A stretch of DNA of 64,000 nt from Pseudomonas rhizophila. Lineage in GTDB: Bacteria; Pseudomonadota; Gammaproteobacteria; Pseudomonadales; Pseudomonadaceae. The stretch spans positions 4,905,426 through 4,969,425 of the forward strand of contig NZ_CP024081.1 of NCBI RefSeq assembly GCF_003033885.1, in the 5' to 3' direction. The translations under genes and the position numbers were made by a program. Positions 11,770-20,899 of the stretch are shown piece after piece; positions within the stretch are counted from its first letter, which is position 1, and each line of letters starts with the position of its first letter. The notes beneath the pieces were generated by a model. That model made no database searches. It was given only the letters and a program-made list of their open reading frames with translations, and had not been told where the DNA came from.

Positions 11770-11797
11770 GCTACAAATGGCTACAAAAAGGCTACAA
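11770..11797. promoter_or_regulatory. Three direct gctacaa repeats upstream of the LuxR-type regulator
   Basis: gctacaa occurs at 11770, 11780 and 11791, that is every 10-11 bp (one helical turn), 83-110 bp upstream of the regulator start on the minus strand. This phasing suggests a multi-subunit DNA-binding site, possibly autoregulatory. It is an inference from sequence only. Confidence 0.4.
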
Positions 11798-11953
11798 GCC
11801 GACCGACTCGAAAAACTCAGGCAGCCACCGCTCTTGTGCCGAGGGAGTTTTGATCATTCCCACGCAGGAGCGAGGGAACGCTAGAGCTTTTTGGGGCTGC
11901 TTCGCAGCCCAGCGGGGATAAATCCCCTCGCCACAGGGGGTTTGTGTTGGGCA

Positions 11954-11986
11954 AAAAAAGCCCCGAACCAGTCGGGGCGTTTTTTC
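11954..11986 (-). terminator. Intrinsic terminator of the DUF1302-DUF1329 operon
   Basis: gccccga-acca-gtcggggc stem flanked by A7 on one side and T6 on the other, 27 bases after the DUF1329 stop. It can work in both directions. Confidence 0.85.
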
Positions 11987-12012
11987 GAGGATGCGGCCTC
12001 GGGTGAAGCTGT

Positions 12013-13377
12013 TTAGCGGATACCCTCCTGGCGCAATGCGTTGGGAGTGAACTCGGCGGTGCTGGCGGTGAAGCCGAAGTCGTAGGCCGATTTCTCTTCG
12101 TTCTTCATGCCCAGCGCCAGATAGCGGCCGGACTGCAGGTCGTAGAGGGTTTCCAGGGCGTACCACGGCACTTGCTTGTCGTAGTAGTTCTCGGCATGGG
12201 CCTCGGCAACGCGCCACAGTTGGCCACGACCGTCGTAATGGTCGATCACCGCGGCTTGCCAGGTGTCTTCGTCGATGTAGAAGTCACGCTTGGCGTAGAT
12301 GTGGCGTTGGCCTTCCTTCAGGGTCGCGGTCACATGCCAGACCCGACGCAGCTCGTAGCGAGCCAGGTCCTGGTTGATATGGCCGGCCTTGATGATGTCG
12401 GCGTACTTGAGCTGAGGCGAATCGATCTTGTAGCTGTTGGAGGCGATGTACAGTTCTTTCTTGCCCACCAGCTTCCAGTCGTAGCGATCCGGCGCACCGT
12501 TGTACATGTCCAGGTTGTCGGAGGTACGCAGGCCGTCGGCAGCGGTGCCCGGGCCGTCATAGGAGACCTGTGGCGCACGGCGCACACGGCGCTGGCCGGC
12601 GTTGTAGACCCACGCAGAACGCGGTTCCTTCACCTGGTCGAGGGTTTCGTGCACCAGCAGTACACCACCGGCCAGACGCGCCGGCGCGGTGACTTGCTGC
12701 TTGAAGTAGAACAGGATGTTGCCAGGGTTGGCCGGATCGAAATCCTTCATCTTGTCGCGGAACACGAACTGGTCCCTGAAGTACACCAGGCTGTAGGAGC
12801 CGTTGGGCTGCGGCGTGGCCTGGGTCACCAGGCGGGTCACGCTGCCGCCGCGATAGCGAGTGATGTGGTTCCAGATCACTTCCACACCGCTCTGGGGAAT
12901 CGGGAACGGCACAGCCGTCTCGAAGTTCTCCAGACCGTTACCGCCGGACACCAGCTTGGTGTTCACCGCGTTTTTCTTGATGGAGGCATACACGTCATCC
13001 GGCACGGTGGCGCCGCGATGGGATGGGTAGACCGGCATCTTGAAGGATTCCGGGTATCGCTTGAACATCGCGTACTGGCCCGGCGCGAGCTTGTCTTTGT
13101 ACTGGTCGACGTTCTGCGCAGTGATGGTGAACAGCGGCTTTTCACTGGCGTACGGGTCGGAAAGGAAACCCTTGCTGTCCACGCTGCCGGCGTTCTTGGC
13201 CATGGGTTTCCAGGCCGGGATCGAACCGTCGGCATTGCCGGCCATTTCGGCGCCCATCGGCGTCAGGCTTTTGCCCAGTTTGTCGGCTTCGGCGGCAGGC
13301 ACAGCCGCCATGACGCTGGCGGCCAGCAGGGATAGCCCCAAAACACCGACCTGCAACAGACTCTTTGTTATTTTCAT
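12013..13377 (-). CDS. DUF1329 domain-containing exported protein
   Basis: 454 residues with a Sec signal (MKITKSLLQVGVLGLSLLAASVMAAVPAAEA). The rest matches the DUF1329 family (AWKPMAKNAGSVDSKGFLSDPYASEKPLF near the N-terminus and YDLQSGRYLALGMKNEE near the C-terminus). DUF1329 proteins are periplasmic or outer-membrane-associated, with a fold related to lipoprotein-carrier barrels, and almost always sit beside a DUF1302 gene as here (25 bases downstream of it). The function is not established; transport or handling of hydrophobic molecules is the usual inference. A terminator follows. Confidence 0.88.
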   Translation of the reverse strand: MKITKSLLQVGVLGLSLLAASVMAAVPAAEADKLGKSLTPMGAEMAGNADGSIPAWKPMAKNAGSVDSKGFLSDPYASEKPLFTITAQNVDQYKDKLAPGQYAMFKRYPESFKMPVYPSHRGATVPDDVYASIKKNAVNTKLVSGGNGLENFETAVPFPIPQSGVEVIWNHITRYRGGSVTRLVTQATPQPNGSYSLVYFRDQFVFRDKMKDFDPANPGNILFYFKQQVTAPARLAGGVLLVHETLDQVKEPRSAWVYNAGQRRVRRAPQVSYDGPGTAADGLRTSDNLDMYNGAPDRYDWKLVGKKELYIASNSYKIDSPQLKYADIIKAGHINQDLARYELRRVWHVTATLKEGQRHIYAKRDFYIDEDTWQAAVIDHYDGRGQLWRVAEAHAENYYDKQVPWYALETLYDLQSGRYLALGMKNEEKSAYDFGFTASTAEFTPNALRQEGIR

Positions 13378-13402
13378 AGTGTGTCGTCCTGAAATACTGT
13401 GC

Positions 13403-15268
13403 TTAGAAGGTCACGCCGACGCTGAGCGCCAGGAAATCGCGATCGTCCACGGTGCTGAAGTCGCCACCAAAGAAGTTGGTGTAGGCCAGGCTCGCGTTGT
13501 AGGTGTTCTGGTACTCGGCATCCAGTCCGAGGCTGACGGCTTTGCGGCCTTCTTCAAAGTTGGCGCCCGGGCCTGGCGAGTAGCCTTTGACGTCATGGGA
13601 CCAGGCCACGTTGGGCTTGAGGTTCACACCGGCGAACACGTCCGGGTATTCCCAGATGGCGCGGGCACGGTAGCCCCAGGAAGTGGAGGTGGTGAAGCCG
13701 TCGTTGTTGCAGTTGCTGTTCACATCGGCACTGGTCTGGCCACCACCTGCCGCAGTCGAGCCATTGAGCAGGTTACAGAAACCGTTGGGCAGTTCGCCCG
13801 GACCAAACACCGGGTCACGGCCGTAACGAGCGTCGGACCTGCTTTCCAGGCCGCCCACGTAGGTCACGCCGACTTCGCCCACCAGGGTCAGACGGCTGGC
13901 GCCCATGACCTGATCCAGGAAGTGGGTGAACGTGGTCTGGAACTGAGTGATTTCCTTACGGTTATAGCCATGCAGGTCCTGACCCGGCGAGCCAGGGAGG
14001 ATCGAAGCATTGCCAAGACCGGGAAGCGGGGTCACACCGGCGAAAAGAATGTCCGTGGTGCTCAGTTGCACCGGGGCGTTCGGACGATAGCTCAGTTCAC
14101 CGCTCCACGCCGTACCGGTAGGCAAGGTGGTGGAGAAACTCAAACCGTAGAGACGGATATCTTCAGGGTACTCGATGAAATAGTTCGAGTTACCCGCCAC
14201 CAGCAGAGGCGACAACGCGGCGAACGCAGGCGGCAGTCCTGCTGCCAGGTCAAAAACGGACTGTGGAGCACCGGTGGCACTGAAAATCGGCGCACGGCTG
14301 TGGTAGTTCATGAAGTAGGCACCAAACTCGGTGTCCAGCGGCTCGAACATGTACTTGAACGACACGCCCCACTGGCCACTGTCGCGAGCATCACGATCCG
14401 GACCGCGACGCACCAGCACGCCTTCTTCGTTGACGTTGACGCCAAGCGCCTCCGCTGGGCCCAGGGCGGCCGCCGGGAGCGTGGAGCGTTTGTTCAGCAC
14501 TCGCAGGTTGTCGGTGCAACCATCGGCAACCACGTCCGGCTGCGAGAAGAACGTACCGCAGTTGTCCACCACGGTCTGGTCCCACTCCAACTGGTAGAAC
14601 GCCTCGGCCGACAGGTTGTCGGTCAGGCTCTGGGACACATAGAACATGTTGACCGGAATCAGGCCTTCCTTGACCTCGGCACCAGGACGACGGAACGCCG
14701 ACACGTCGACCGGGTTGATCGAGTTGATCCCGCCCTGGATGAAGGTACTTTCACCCCAGCTGACCACCTGTTTACCCAGGCGAACCGAACCTGGCTGATC
14801 GCCAATGGCGTAGTTGTGGTAGATGAAGGCATCGAGGATCTGCCCGCCGGAAGACTGGGCGCCTTCCTTGCGGTTAGTGTCGCTGATGTCCTTGTACAGA
14901 CGATGTTCGTCCTTGAGTTCGAAGTCGTACCAGTACTTGCCGCGCACAAACACGCCGGTATCGCCGTACTTGAGTTCCAGGTCGTGGATACCCTTGAAGA
15001 TCTTCGAAAAGGTTTCCCCGCGCTTGAAGTTCAGGTGACCGTCGTCGGAGGTCTGGGACAGGCCCTTGCCGCCGTTGTTGACGCCGATCAGGTCCCTGTT
15101 GGCCTTGGCCGTGGACCAGCTTGCGCCGACCGACAGGGACGAGTCGAACTGGCCCTCGATTTCACCGATGTTGAAACTGACGCCGAATGCTGGCCCGGCG
15201 AGCGAAGAGGCGAGACTGACCGCCAGAGGCAGTTTTGCCCGGCGCCAGAACGTGTTTGCTGAGGTCAT
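13403..15268 (-). CDS. DUF1302 outer-membrane beta-barrel protein
   Basis: 621 residues. The N-terminus (MTSANTFWRRAKLPLAVSLASSLAGPAFGVSF) is an export signal. The body is rich in alternating aromatic/polar strands (for example FNIGEIEGQFDSSLSVGASW) and ends in ...LALSVGVTF, a terminal Phe as in outer-membrane barrels. It is the partner of the DUF1329 gene 25 bases downstream. It probably forms a channel or scaffold for hydrophobic substrates; the adjacent long-chain acyl-CoA ligase suggests a fatty acid or alkyl substrate (inference). Its promoter region carries a 12-bp palindrome at 15551-15562. Confidence 0.87.
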   Translation of the reverse strand: MTSANTFWRRAKLPLAVSLASSLAGPAFGVSFNIGEIEGQFDSSLSVGASWSTAKANRDLIGVNNGGKGLSQTSDDGHLNFKRGETFSKIFKGIHDLELKYGDTGVFVRGKYWYDFELKDEHRLYKDISDTNRKEGAQSSGGQILDAFIYHNYAIGDQPGSVRLGKQVVSWGESTFIQGGINSINPVDVSAFRRPGAEVKEGLIPVNMFYVSQSLTDNLSAEAFYQLEWDQTVVDNCGTFFSQPDVVADGCTDNLRVLNKRSTLPAAALGPAEALGVNVNEEGVLVRRGPDRDARDSGQWGVSFKYMFEPLDTEFGAYFMNYHSRAPIFSATGAPQSVFDLAAGLPPAFAALSPLLVAGNSNYFIEYPEDIRLYGLSFSTTLPTGTAWSGELSYRPNAPVQLSTTDILFAGVTPLPGLGNASILPGSPGQDLHGYNRKEITQFQTTFTHFLDQVMGASRLTLVGEVGVTYVGGLESRSDARYGRDPVFGPGELPNGFCNLLNGSTAAGGGQTSADVNSNCNNDGFTTSTSWGYRARAIWEYPDVFAGVNLKPNVAWSHDVKGYSPGPGANFEEGRKAVSLGLDAEYQNTYNASLAYTNFFGGDFSTVDDRDFLALSVGVTF

Positions 15269-15603
15269 CGACGCTACTCCATGTGCTTTTATTTTTATGG
15301 CAGTCAGTATTTTCCAAGAACACTTTCAACGGCTGGGAATGGCAACGTTCCACCCCGTTCAAAGTCGCATCGCCCGTTTAGTGCGTGCGCCCCGTTCTTG
15401 AAAATCCTTAAACGGACTATAGCCAGCAGGTAGTACGGCTTGATCCCTCTAAAGTGTGATTTGCAGCCCGCGACCACTCTGGAACAGTCCTTTCGCCAGG
15501 CCGACAGATGTCGGCACGGCAAGGATGGCTGAAATTTTCGGTTTGACAAGGCAAGCGCTTGCTTGGTGGGGCTGCCGTGCCCTTTTGGACACGGCAAAAA
15601 CGT
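15269..15603. promoter_or_regulatory. Upstream region of DUF1302 with a 12-bp palindrome
   Basis: 335 bp between the acyl-CoA ligase stop and the DUF1302 start (same strand). It includes the perfect palindrome gcaagcgcttgc (15551-15562) and an inverted repeat tgccgtg (15573-15579) / cacggca (15590-15596) close to the ligase stop. No gene is seen. It is a plausible operator and promoter region for the DUF1302-DUF1329 operon. Confidence 0.45.
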
Positions 15604-17286
15604 TTAAAGCGTCGACAGGAAGGTGCTGTTATTGCTCTGCCATTCGGTGACGTCGATGCGGATACGCTTCTTGTCGAGCTTGCCGACGCTGGTCTTGGGA
15701 ATTTCCGTAACAAGGGCGATCTGGCTCGGGATCGCCCACTTGCTCAGGTGCCCCAATTCGACGAACGGCTTGAGATGTTCCTTGAGCTCGCGAGCCCCGA
15801 TCTGATGCCCTTCGCGGATGACCAGCAAGGCAAATGGGCGCTCGCCCCACTGCGGATCGGGAATCCCCACCACTGCTACTTCGCGTACCGCCACGTGACG
15901 GCTGATGAGGTCTTCCAGGTCCAGGGACGAGATCCATTCACCGCCAGTCTTGATCACGTCCTTGATGCGGTCGCGAATATCGATCACGCCCATGCTGTCC
16001 AGCGTGGCGACATCGCCGGTGTGCAGCCAGCCGCCGGCCCAGAGCTCGGCGCCCTTCTGCGGCTCGTTGAAATAACCCTCGGTGAGCCACGGTGCGCGCA
16101 GCACCAGCTCGCCCTGGGTCTCGCCGTCAGCGGGCAGGAAATGCCCCTCGGCGTCGACAATCGCCGCTTCCACCAATGGCCCTGGTACGCCGGCCTTGAT
16201 CCGGTAGGTGATGCGTTCGTCTTCGCTGCCGGCCATCAATTCGTCGTTGAGGTGGGCGCAGGACACCAGCGGGCCGGTTTCCGACATGCCATAGGCGGCG
16301 GTGAGCTGGATGCCCCTGGCCTTGGCCGCTTCATACAGGCTGCGGTTCAGGGCGCTGCCGCCGATGACGATTTTCCAGCCAGCGAAATCGGTGTCCTGGG
16401 CGCCCTTGGCATTGAGGACCATTTGCAGAATGGTCGGCACGCAGTGGGAAAAGGTGACTTTCTCCTTGCGCCACAACTGGACCAGGAATTCGGGGTCATA
16501 ACGGCCGGGGTAGACCTGCTTGAGCCCGAGCATGGTCGCCACGTACGGCAGGCCCCAGGCATGGACATGGAACATCGGCGTAATCGGCATGTACACGTCG
16601 TTGGTGCCCAGCAACCGCACACTGTCGATGGCGCCCATGATGGTCGACACGCCCATGGTGTGCAGCACCAGTTGCCGATGGGTGAAATACACGCCCTTGG
16701 GGTTGCCGGTGGTGCCGGTGGTATAGAACGTGGTGGCGACCGAGTTTTCGTCGAAGTCCTGGAAATCGTAGGCGGGGCTGGCGGCGGCGAGCAGTTGTTC
16801 GTATTCGCCCACCAGGTTCGGCAGGTCGGCGGTTTTTTCAGGCAGGTCGGTCAGCAGGAGGGTTTTTTCTACGGTCGTCAGGTGTCCGGCAATCGCCTGG
16901 TACAAACCGACGAACTCGCTGTTGACCAGCACGAAGCGGTCTTCAGCGTGATTCATGGTGTAGAGGATCTGTTCCGGTGACAGGCGCACGTTGATGGTGT
17001 GGATCACCGCGCCGATCATCGGGATCGCAAACATGCATTCCAGGTAGCGATGGCTGTCCCAGTCCATCACCGCCACGGTATCACCGGCCTTGACCCCGGC
17101 CTCGGTCAGCACATTGGCCAACCGCGCGACGCGTTCGATCAGGGTCGGATAGCTGTAGCGCAACTGGTCGCGGTAAATGATCTCGCGGGTTTTCTCGTAA
17201 CGCGCACCGGACATCAGCAGCCGCTTGATCAGCAGCGGGTATTGATAAGCGCCTTCGGCTGGAGGAATAACGCGAGTCTGCAACAT
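15604..17286 (-). CDS. Long-chain fatty acid--CoA ligase (AMP-binding)
   Basis: 560 residues from MLQTRVIPPA at 17286 (aaaggga upstream; the open frame extends 15 codons further without need). It activates a carboxylic acid to acyl-AMP and then acyl-CoA. Motifs: the P-loop-like TTFYTTGTTGNPKGVYFTHRQ (about 180), AAYGMSETGP (about 335), GWLHTGDVATLDSMGVIDIRDRIKDVIKTGGEWIS (about 430-465) and the C-terminal KTSVGKLDKK with the catalytic Lys. It most resembles medium/long-chain acyl-CoA synthetases of the AlkK type. A perfect 12+12 bp inverted repeat lies 63-96 bp upstream. Confidence 0.9.
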   Translation of the reverse strand: MLQTRVIPPAEGAYQYPLLIKRLLMSGARYEKTREIIYRDQLRYSYPTLIERVARLANVLTEAGVKAGDTVAVMDWDSHRYLECMFAIPMIGAVIHTINVRLSPEQILYTMNHAEDRFVLVNSEFVGLYQAIAGHLTTVEKTLLLTDLPEKTADLPNLVGEYEQLLAAASPAYDFQDFDENSVATTFYTTGTTGNPKGVYFTHRQLVLHTMGVSTIMGAIDSVRLLGTNDVYMPITPMFHVHAWGLPYVATMLGLKQVYPGRYDPEFLVQLWRKEKVTFSHCVPTILQMVLNAKGAQDTDFAGWKIVIGGSALNRSLYEAAKARGIQLTAAYGMSETGPLVSCAHLNDELMAGSEDERITYRIKAGVPGPLVEAAIVDAEGHFLPADGETQGELVLRAPWLTEGYFNEPQKGAELWAGGWLHTGDVATLDSMGVIDIRDRIKDVIKTGGEWISSLDLEDLISRHVAVREVAVVGIPDPQWGERPFALLVIREGHQIGARELKEHLKPFVELGHLSKWAIPSQIALVTEIPKTSVGKLDKKRIRIDVTEWQSNNSTFLSTL

Positions 17287-17348
17287 AAGAGTCCCTTTTC
17301 TGACTGCACGGTCTTGGCTGGAAGTAAGCACTGTAGAGCGCCGGTACG

Positions 17349-17382
17349 CGGATCAAATCAGCCAAAGGAATGATTTGATCCG
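17349..17382. promoter_or_regulatory. Perfect 12-bp inverted repeat upstream of the acyl-CoA ligase
   Basis: cggatcaaatca (17349-17360) and tgatttgatccg (17371-17382) are exact reverse complements around a 10-bp spacer. The site lies between the divergent ligase (start 17286) and glycosyltransferase (start 17556). No T-tract follows, so a dimeric regulator's operator is more likely than a terminator. Confidence 0.6.
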
Positions 17383-17555
17383 CCCGCAAATACTGGCCTT
17401 GAGCCACTTAAGTGCACGTTTTGCACGCATTATGTTGGTTAAACCTTGTCAGAGCTGGATCCAGCAGCGAGCATAGGTGTCAACGTTGTTACAAAAGCCT
17501 GTAGGGAAGTACTCTCGCAGGCTCACCCGATACCACCCGCCTTTTGCAGAGAACA

Positions 17556-18470
17556 ATGAGCACCGACCTGACTTCTTCCCCGGCCATCGCGCCACAGAGT
17601 GAGCCGCTCGTGTCGATCGTGGCCCCTTGCTACAACGCCGAGAAATACCTGGAAGAAGCGATCCACAGCATCTTTGCCCAGGATTATCCGAACGTTGAGG
17701 TCATCGTGGTCGATGACGGCTCCACCGACAATAGCCTCGCCATGCTCCGGCAGTTGCAACAGACCTACAACTTCCAGCTGTACTCCCAGGAAAATCAGGG
17801 TGTCAGCGCGGCGCTCAATCACGGGCTGAAATACGCCAAGGGCGTTTACATCTCGACCCCGGACCTTGACGACATCATGTTGCCCCACTCGGTCGGGCTC
17901 CGTGCCCGATACCTGGACGAGCATCCGCAGGTCGGTTGTGTCGGCGCGCTGATCATCTACATGGACAGCGAAGGCCACACCATCAAGGCGCAACAACGCG
18001 ACCACATCCAGGTGCATACCTTCGACGACCTTCTACGCAGCGCTGCGGTCATCGGCGCGCCAACAGCGCTGTATCGCATGAGCGCACTTCGCGACGCCGG
18101 CTTTTATGATCCGCTGCTGCGGGTCCAGGATTTCCAGATCACTTTGCGGATCGCCCACAAGGGTTATGAAATTCATGAATTGCCGGTTTGTGTGACGCGC
18201 TATCGACGCCACCCCAATAACCTGTCGAGAAAGTACCGGTTGATGCTCAAGGCCGACCTGCAGGCTATCGAGCCCTATCGGGCCCACCCCGCCTACGGTG
18301 CGGCTCGTACGGTGCTGGTCCACAAAGCGCTGAAGTACGCGGTGGTCGAAGACCGCAAAGAAGCCTGGCGGCTGCTGCGCAGCATCCCGTGGCGCCACCT
18401 GAACGCAACCAGCCTGAAACGCTTCAAGCGACTGGTCTTGCGACGCCCGACAGCGAGGGCGCGACCTTGA
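17556..18470 (+). CDS. Family 2 glycosyltransferase
   Basis: 304 residues from [10 protein letters not shown] at 17556 (a TTG 12 bases upstream in frame was rejected). GT2/GT-A fold signatures: [20 protein letters not shown] (about 21-40), [14 protein letters not shown] (about 50-63) and the DxD-type [11 protein letters not shown] (about 105). It is predicted to transfer a sugar from an NDP-sugar in the cytoplasm; acceptor and sugar are unknown. The stop is overlapped by the start of a hexapeptide acetyltransferase, so the two probably decorate the same glycan. Confidence 0.88.
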   Translation: MSTDLTSSPAIAPQSEPLVSIVAPCYNAEKYLEEAIHSIFAQDYPNVEVIVVDDGSTDNSLAMLRQLQQTYNFQLYSQENQGVSAALNHGLKYAKGVYISTPDLDDIMLPHSVGLRARYLDEHPQVGCVGALIIYMDSEGHTIKAQQRDHIQVHTFDDLLRSAAVIGAPTALYRMSALRDAGFYDPLLRVQDFQITLRIAHKGYEIHELPVCVTRYRRHPNNLSRKYRLMLKADLQAIEPYRAHPAYGAARTVLVHKALKYAVVEDRKEAWRLLRSIPWRHLNATSLKRFKRLVLRRPTARARP

Positions 18471-19084
18471 ATTTTTTGAAAAAGCTCAAAGAGCGCAAAG
18501 TACGCAAGCATCTCAAGCGCCTGGAGAAACTCGAGAGAGCGCCGGAAAAAATCCGTTTGCGCTATCCGAAATACCAGATTGGGGTGGGCACGTATGGCAT
18601 TCCCGAAGTCATGGAGTTCGGCGACGACACGATCCTCAAAGTCGGGTCTTATACGTCGATCGCTCAAGGCGTGAAAATCCTGCTGGGTGGCGGGCATCGC
18701 ACCGACTGGGTCAGCACCTTTCCGTTCCCGCTGATGATCGAACAGGCCCAGGGTATCGCCGGCTGCAACCCGACCAAGGGCGATGTGGTGATTGGCAGCG
18801 ACTGCTGGATCTGCGCCGAAGCGATGATTCTGTCCGGTGTGACCATTGGTCATGGCGCCGTGGTCGCAGCCGGCGCCGTGGTGACGCGCGATGTCGAGCC
18901 ATACGCCATCGTCGGCGGCAACCCATGCCGGTTCATTCGCTGGCGCTTTGAAGAGCCGGTGCGTCAGGCCTTGCTTGAGTCATCCTGGTGGGACTGGCCG
19001 ATGGAAGAGGTCAAAGCGGTGTCGCCACTGCTGTGCAGTGACAACATCGACGCCTTTCTGGAGTACGTTCGTCAACGCCACTGA
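18467..19084 (+). CDS. CatB-type hexapeptide-repeat O-acetyltransferase
   Basis: 205 residues, left-handed beta-helix acyltransferase. The TTG at 18467 overlaps the glycosyltransferase stop (TTGA) and has agcgaggg upstream, giving [10 protein letters not shown] as N-terminus; the ATG at 18389 would lie far inside the glycosyltransferase. Motifs: [52 protein letters not shown] and [13 protein letters not shown], typical of xenobiotic/CatB-like acetyltransferases with the catalytic His in GGGH. It probably acetylates a sugar made by the coupled glycosyltransferase (inference). Confidence 0.87.
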   Translation: MNFLKKLKERKVRKHLKRLEKLERAPEKIRLRYPKYQIGVGTYGIPEVMEFGDDTILKVGSYTSIAQGVKILLGGGHRTDWVSTFPFPLMIEQAQGIAGCNPTKGDVVIGSDCWICAEAMILSGVTIGHGAVVAAGAVVTRDVEPYAIVGGNPCRFIRWRFEEPVRQALLESSWWDWPMEEVKAVSPLLCSDNIDAFLEYVRQRH

Positions 19085-19130
19085 CCGTCCCCTCCCTGGT
19101 GTGGGGACGATCAGAAGTAGGATCAAACGA

Positions 19131-19760
19131 TCAACGCATCTCGGTAAACGCCAATTTGACGCCAATGGCAACGAGTACCGCGCCCATGGTCCGGTCGAAC
19201 CAGTGGCCCATGCGGGCAAACCCGGCGCGCACTCGCTGCTGGCTGAACAGCATGGCCACCAGGCAGAACCACACTGCCGTCGCCGCCGCCAGGTAAACGC
19301 CGTAACCGGCCTGGATTGCCAGGGGGGTATGAGGGTTGATGACCACGGTGAACAGCGACAGGAAAAACAGCGTCGCCTTGGGGTTCAGGCCGTTGGTGAC
19401 GAAGCCCGAGGTGAACGCGCCACGGGCGGTACGTTCGCCGGCCTCTTTGTGCAGGTTGTCCGCCGTCGGCTTGACCGGTTGCGCCCGCAGCGCCTTGAAG
19501 CCGATGTACAGCAGGTAGGCGGCAGCGGCCCATTTCAGCGCGTTGAACAGCATGATCGATTGCGACACGATCAGGCCAATGCCCAGCAGCGAATACCCCA
19601 CATGCAGGAAAATCGCCGTGCCCACGCCCAGCGCTGTCCAGGTTCCGGCGCGGCGACCATGGGTCACGCTCTCGCGCACCACCACGGCAAAATCCGGCCC
19701 GGGGCTGGCCACGGCCAACAGGTGGATCAGGGCGACGGTGAGGAATTCGGTGAGGTACAT
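19131..19760 (-). CDS. LysE/RhtB-family amino acid exporter
   Basis: 209 residues, about six membrane segments. The N-terminal LTVALIHLLAVASPGPDFAVVVRESVTHGRRAG is the hallmark SPGP motif of the LysE/RhtB family. It is predicted to export amino acids or their analogues from the cytoplasm by proton exchange; the substrate cannot be read from sequence. The gene is convergent with the acetyltransferase, and a short palindrome (19821-19839) lies upstream of it. Confidence 0.88.
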   Translation of the reverse strand: MYLTEFLTVALIHLLAVASPGPDFAVVVRESVTHGRRAGTWTALGVGTAIFLHVGYSLLGIGLIVSQSIMLFNALKWAAAAYLLYIGFKALRAQPVKPTADNLHKEAGERTARGAFTSGFVTNGLNPKATLFFLSLFTVVINPHTPLAIQAGYGVYLAAATAVWFCLVAMLFSQQRVRAGFARMGHWFDRTMGAVLVAIGVKLAFTEMR

Positions 19761-19820
19761 GGGGACTCCTTGGCTAGCTCAATCTCAAGACAAACATCAA
19801 CTGTGAGTGAGGGGCTGTAT

Positions 19821-19839
19821 GGGAGCAAAGCTTGCTCCC
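19821..19839. repeat. Short REP-like palindrome
   Basis: gggagcaaagcttgctccc, between the divergent LysE-type and dehydrogenase genes. Confidence 0.7.
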
Positions 19840-19900
19840 ACACACATCTGATAGGCTCGCCACATTACGCCTTCGATTCCTGCGATAAAAGGTACAGCTG

Positions 19901-20866
19901 ATGACGAACAACGGCCGCGCAGTTTTCCTCGACCACCCTTCCCTGGACCTCGGCGATCTGGACCTGGGACCACTGCGCAACTGCTTCAGTGAACTGCAAC
20001 TGTTCGCCCGCACGAGCCGGGATGAAGTGAGCGAGCGGCTCAAGGGCGCCACGGTGGCGATCACCAACAAGGTCGTGATCGATGCGACCGCCATGGCCGC
20101 CAACCCCGAGCTGAAGCTGATCCTGATCAGCGCCACCGGCACCAATAACGTCGACCTGGACGCCGCGCGCCAACACGGCATCACAGTGTGCAACTGTCAG
20201 GGCTACGGCACGCCGTCGGTGGCCCAGCACACGATCATGCTGCTCTTGAATCTGGCGACGCGCCTGGGTGATTACCAAAAAGCAGTCGGCGCAGGTCGGT
20301 GGCAGCACGCTTCGCAGTTTTGCCTGCTGGACTATCCCATTGTCGAACTGGAAGGCAAAACCCTCGGGCTGTTGGGTCATGGTGAACTGGGCAGCGCCGT
20401 CGGACGACTGGCCGAGGCCTTTGGCATGCGCGTGCTGTTGGGGCAGATCCCCGGACGCCCTGCTCGTCCCGACCGCTTGCCTCTGGATCAACTGTTGCCG
20501 CAGATCGATGCCCTGACCTTGCACTGTCCTCTCAACGAACACACGCGCAACTTCATCGGCGCCCGGCAACTGGCGCAGCTCAAACCCGGCGCCTTTGTGC
20601 TCAACACCGCCCGCGGCGGCCTGATCGACGAACAGGCCCTGGCCGATGCCTTGCGCAGCGGCCATTTGGGCGGCGCGGCCACCGATGTACTGAGCGTGGA
20701 GCCACCGACCCAGGGCAATCCGCTGCTGGCCGCCGACATTCCGCGGTTGATCGTCACGCCCCATAACGCCTGGGGCAGCCGCGAGGCGCGGCAACGGATC
20801 GTTAGCCAACTGACGGAAAACGCCTTGGGTTTTTTCAGCGGTACAGCGCTGCGAGTCGTCAGTTGA
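19901..20866 (+). CDS. D-isomer-specific 2-hydroxyacid dehydrogenase
   Basis: 321 residues. NAD(P)-dependent oxidoreductase that interconverts D-2-hydroxyacids and 2-keto acids. The nucleotide-binding turn LGLLGHGELGSAVGRLA (about 153-169), the catalytic Arg region LNTARGGLIDEQAL and the catalytic His in VTPHNAWGSREARQR are present. The class resembles glycerate/hydroxypyruvate reductases (HprA-like), but the substrate is uncertain. rsmC follows after 33 bases. Confidence 0.9.
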   Translation: MTNNGRAVFLDHPSLDLGDLDLGPLRNCFSELQLFARTSRDEVSERLKGATVAITNKVVIDATAMAANPELKLILISATGTNNVDLDAARQHGITVCNCQGYGTPSVAQHTIMLLLNLATRLGDYQKAVGAGRWQHASQFCLLDYPIVELEGKTLGLLGHGELGSAVGRLAEAFGMRVLLGQIPGRPARPDRLPLDQLLPQIDALTLHCPLNEHTRNFIGARQLAQLKPGAFVLNTARGGLIDEQALADALRSGHLGGAATDVLSVEPPTQGNPLLAADIPRLIVTPHNAWGSREARQRIVSQLTENALGFFSGTALRVVS

Positions 20867-20899
20867 TAAACTGCCGCACTTTTTTTCAAGGAGCAGACC

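Larger units (their letters stand above)
11688..12012. other. Intergenic region between the MalT-type regulator and the DUF1329 gene
   Basis: 325 bp. It holds the phased gctacaa repeats (11770-11797), a degenerate REP-like stretch (about 11870-11936, with ctcgccaca and gcttcgcagcccagcgggg as in other REPs here) and the terminator of the DUF1329 operon (11954-11986). Confidence 0.6.

Noticed and set aside
13040..15262. 740-residue plus-strand frame
   Set aside because: Antisense to DUF1302 and the end of DUF1329; no family features.
15573..15596. Terminator for the acyl-CoA ligase
   Set aside because: The stem tgccgtg/cacggca is on the correct side of the ligase stop, but its run of T on the minus strand precedes the stem instead of following it.
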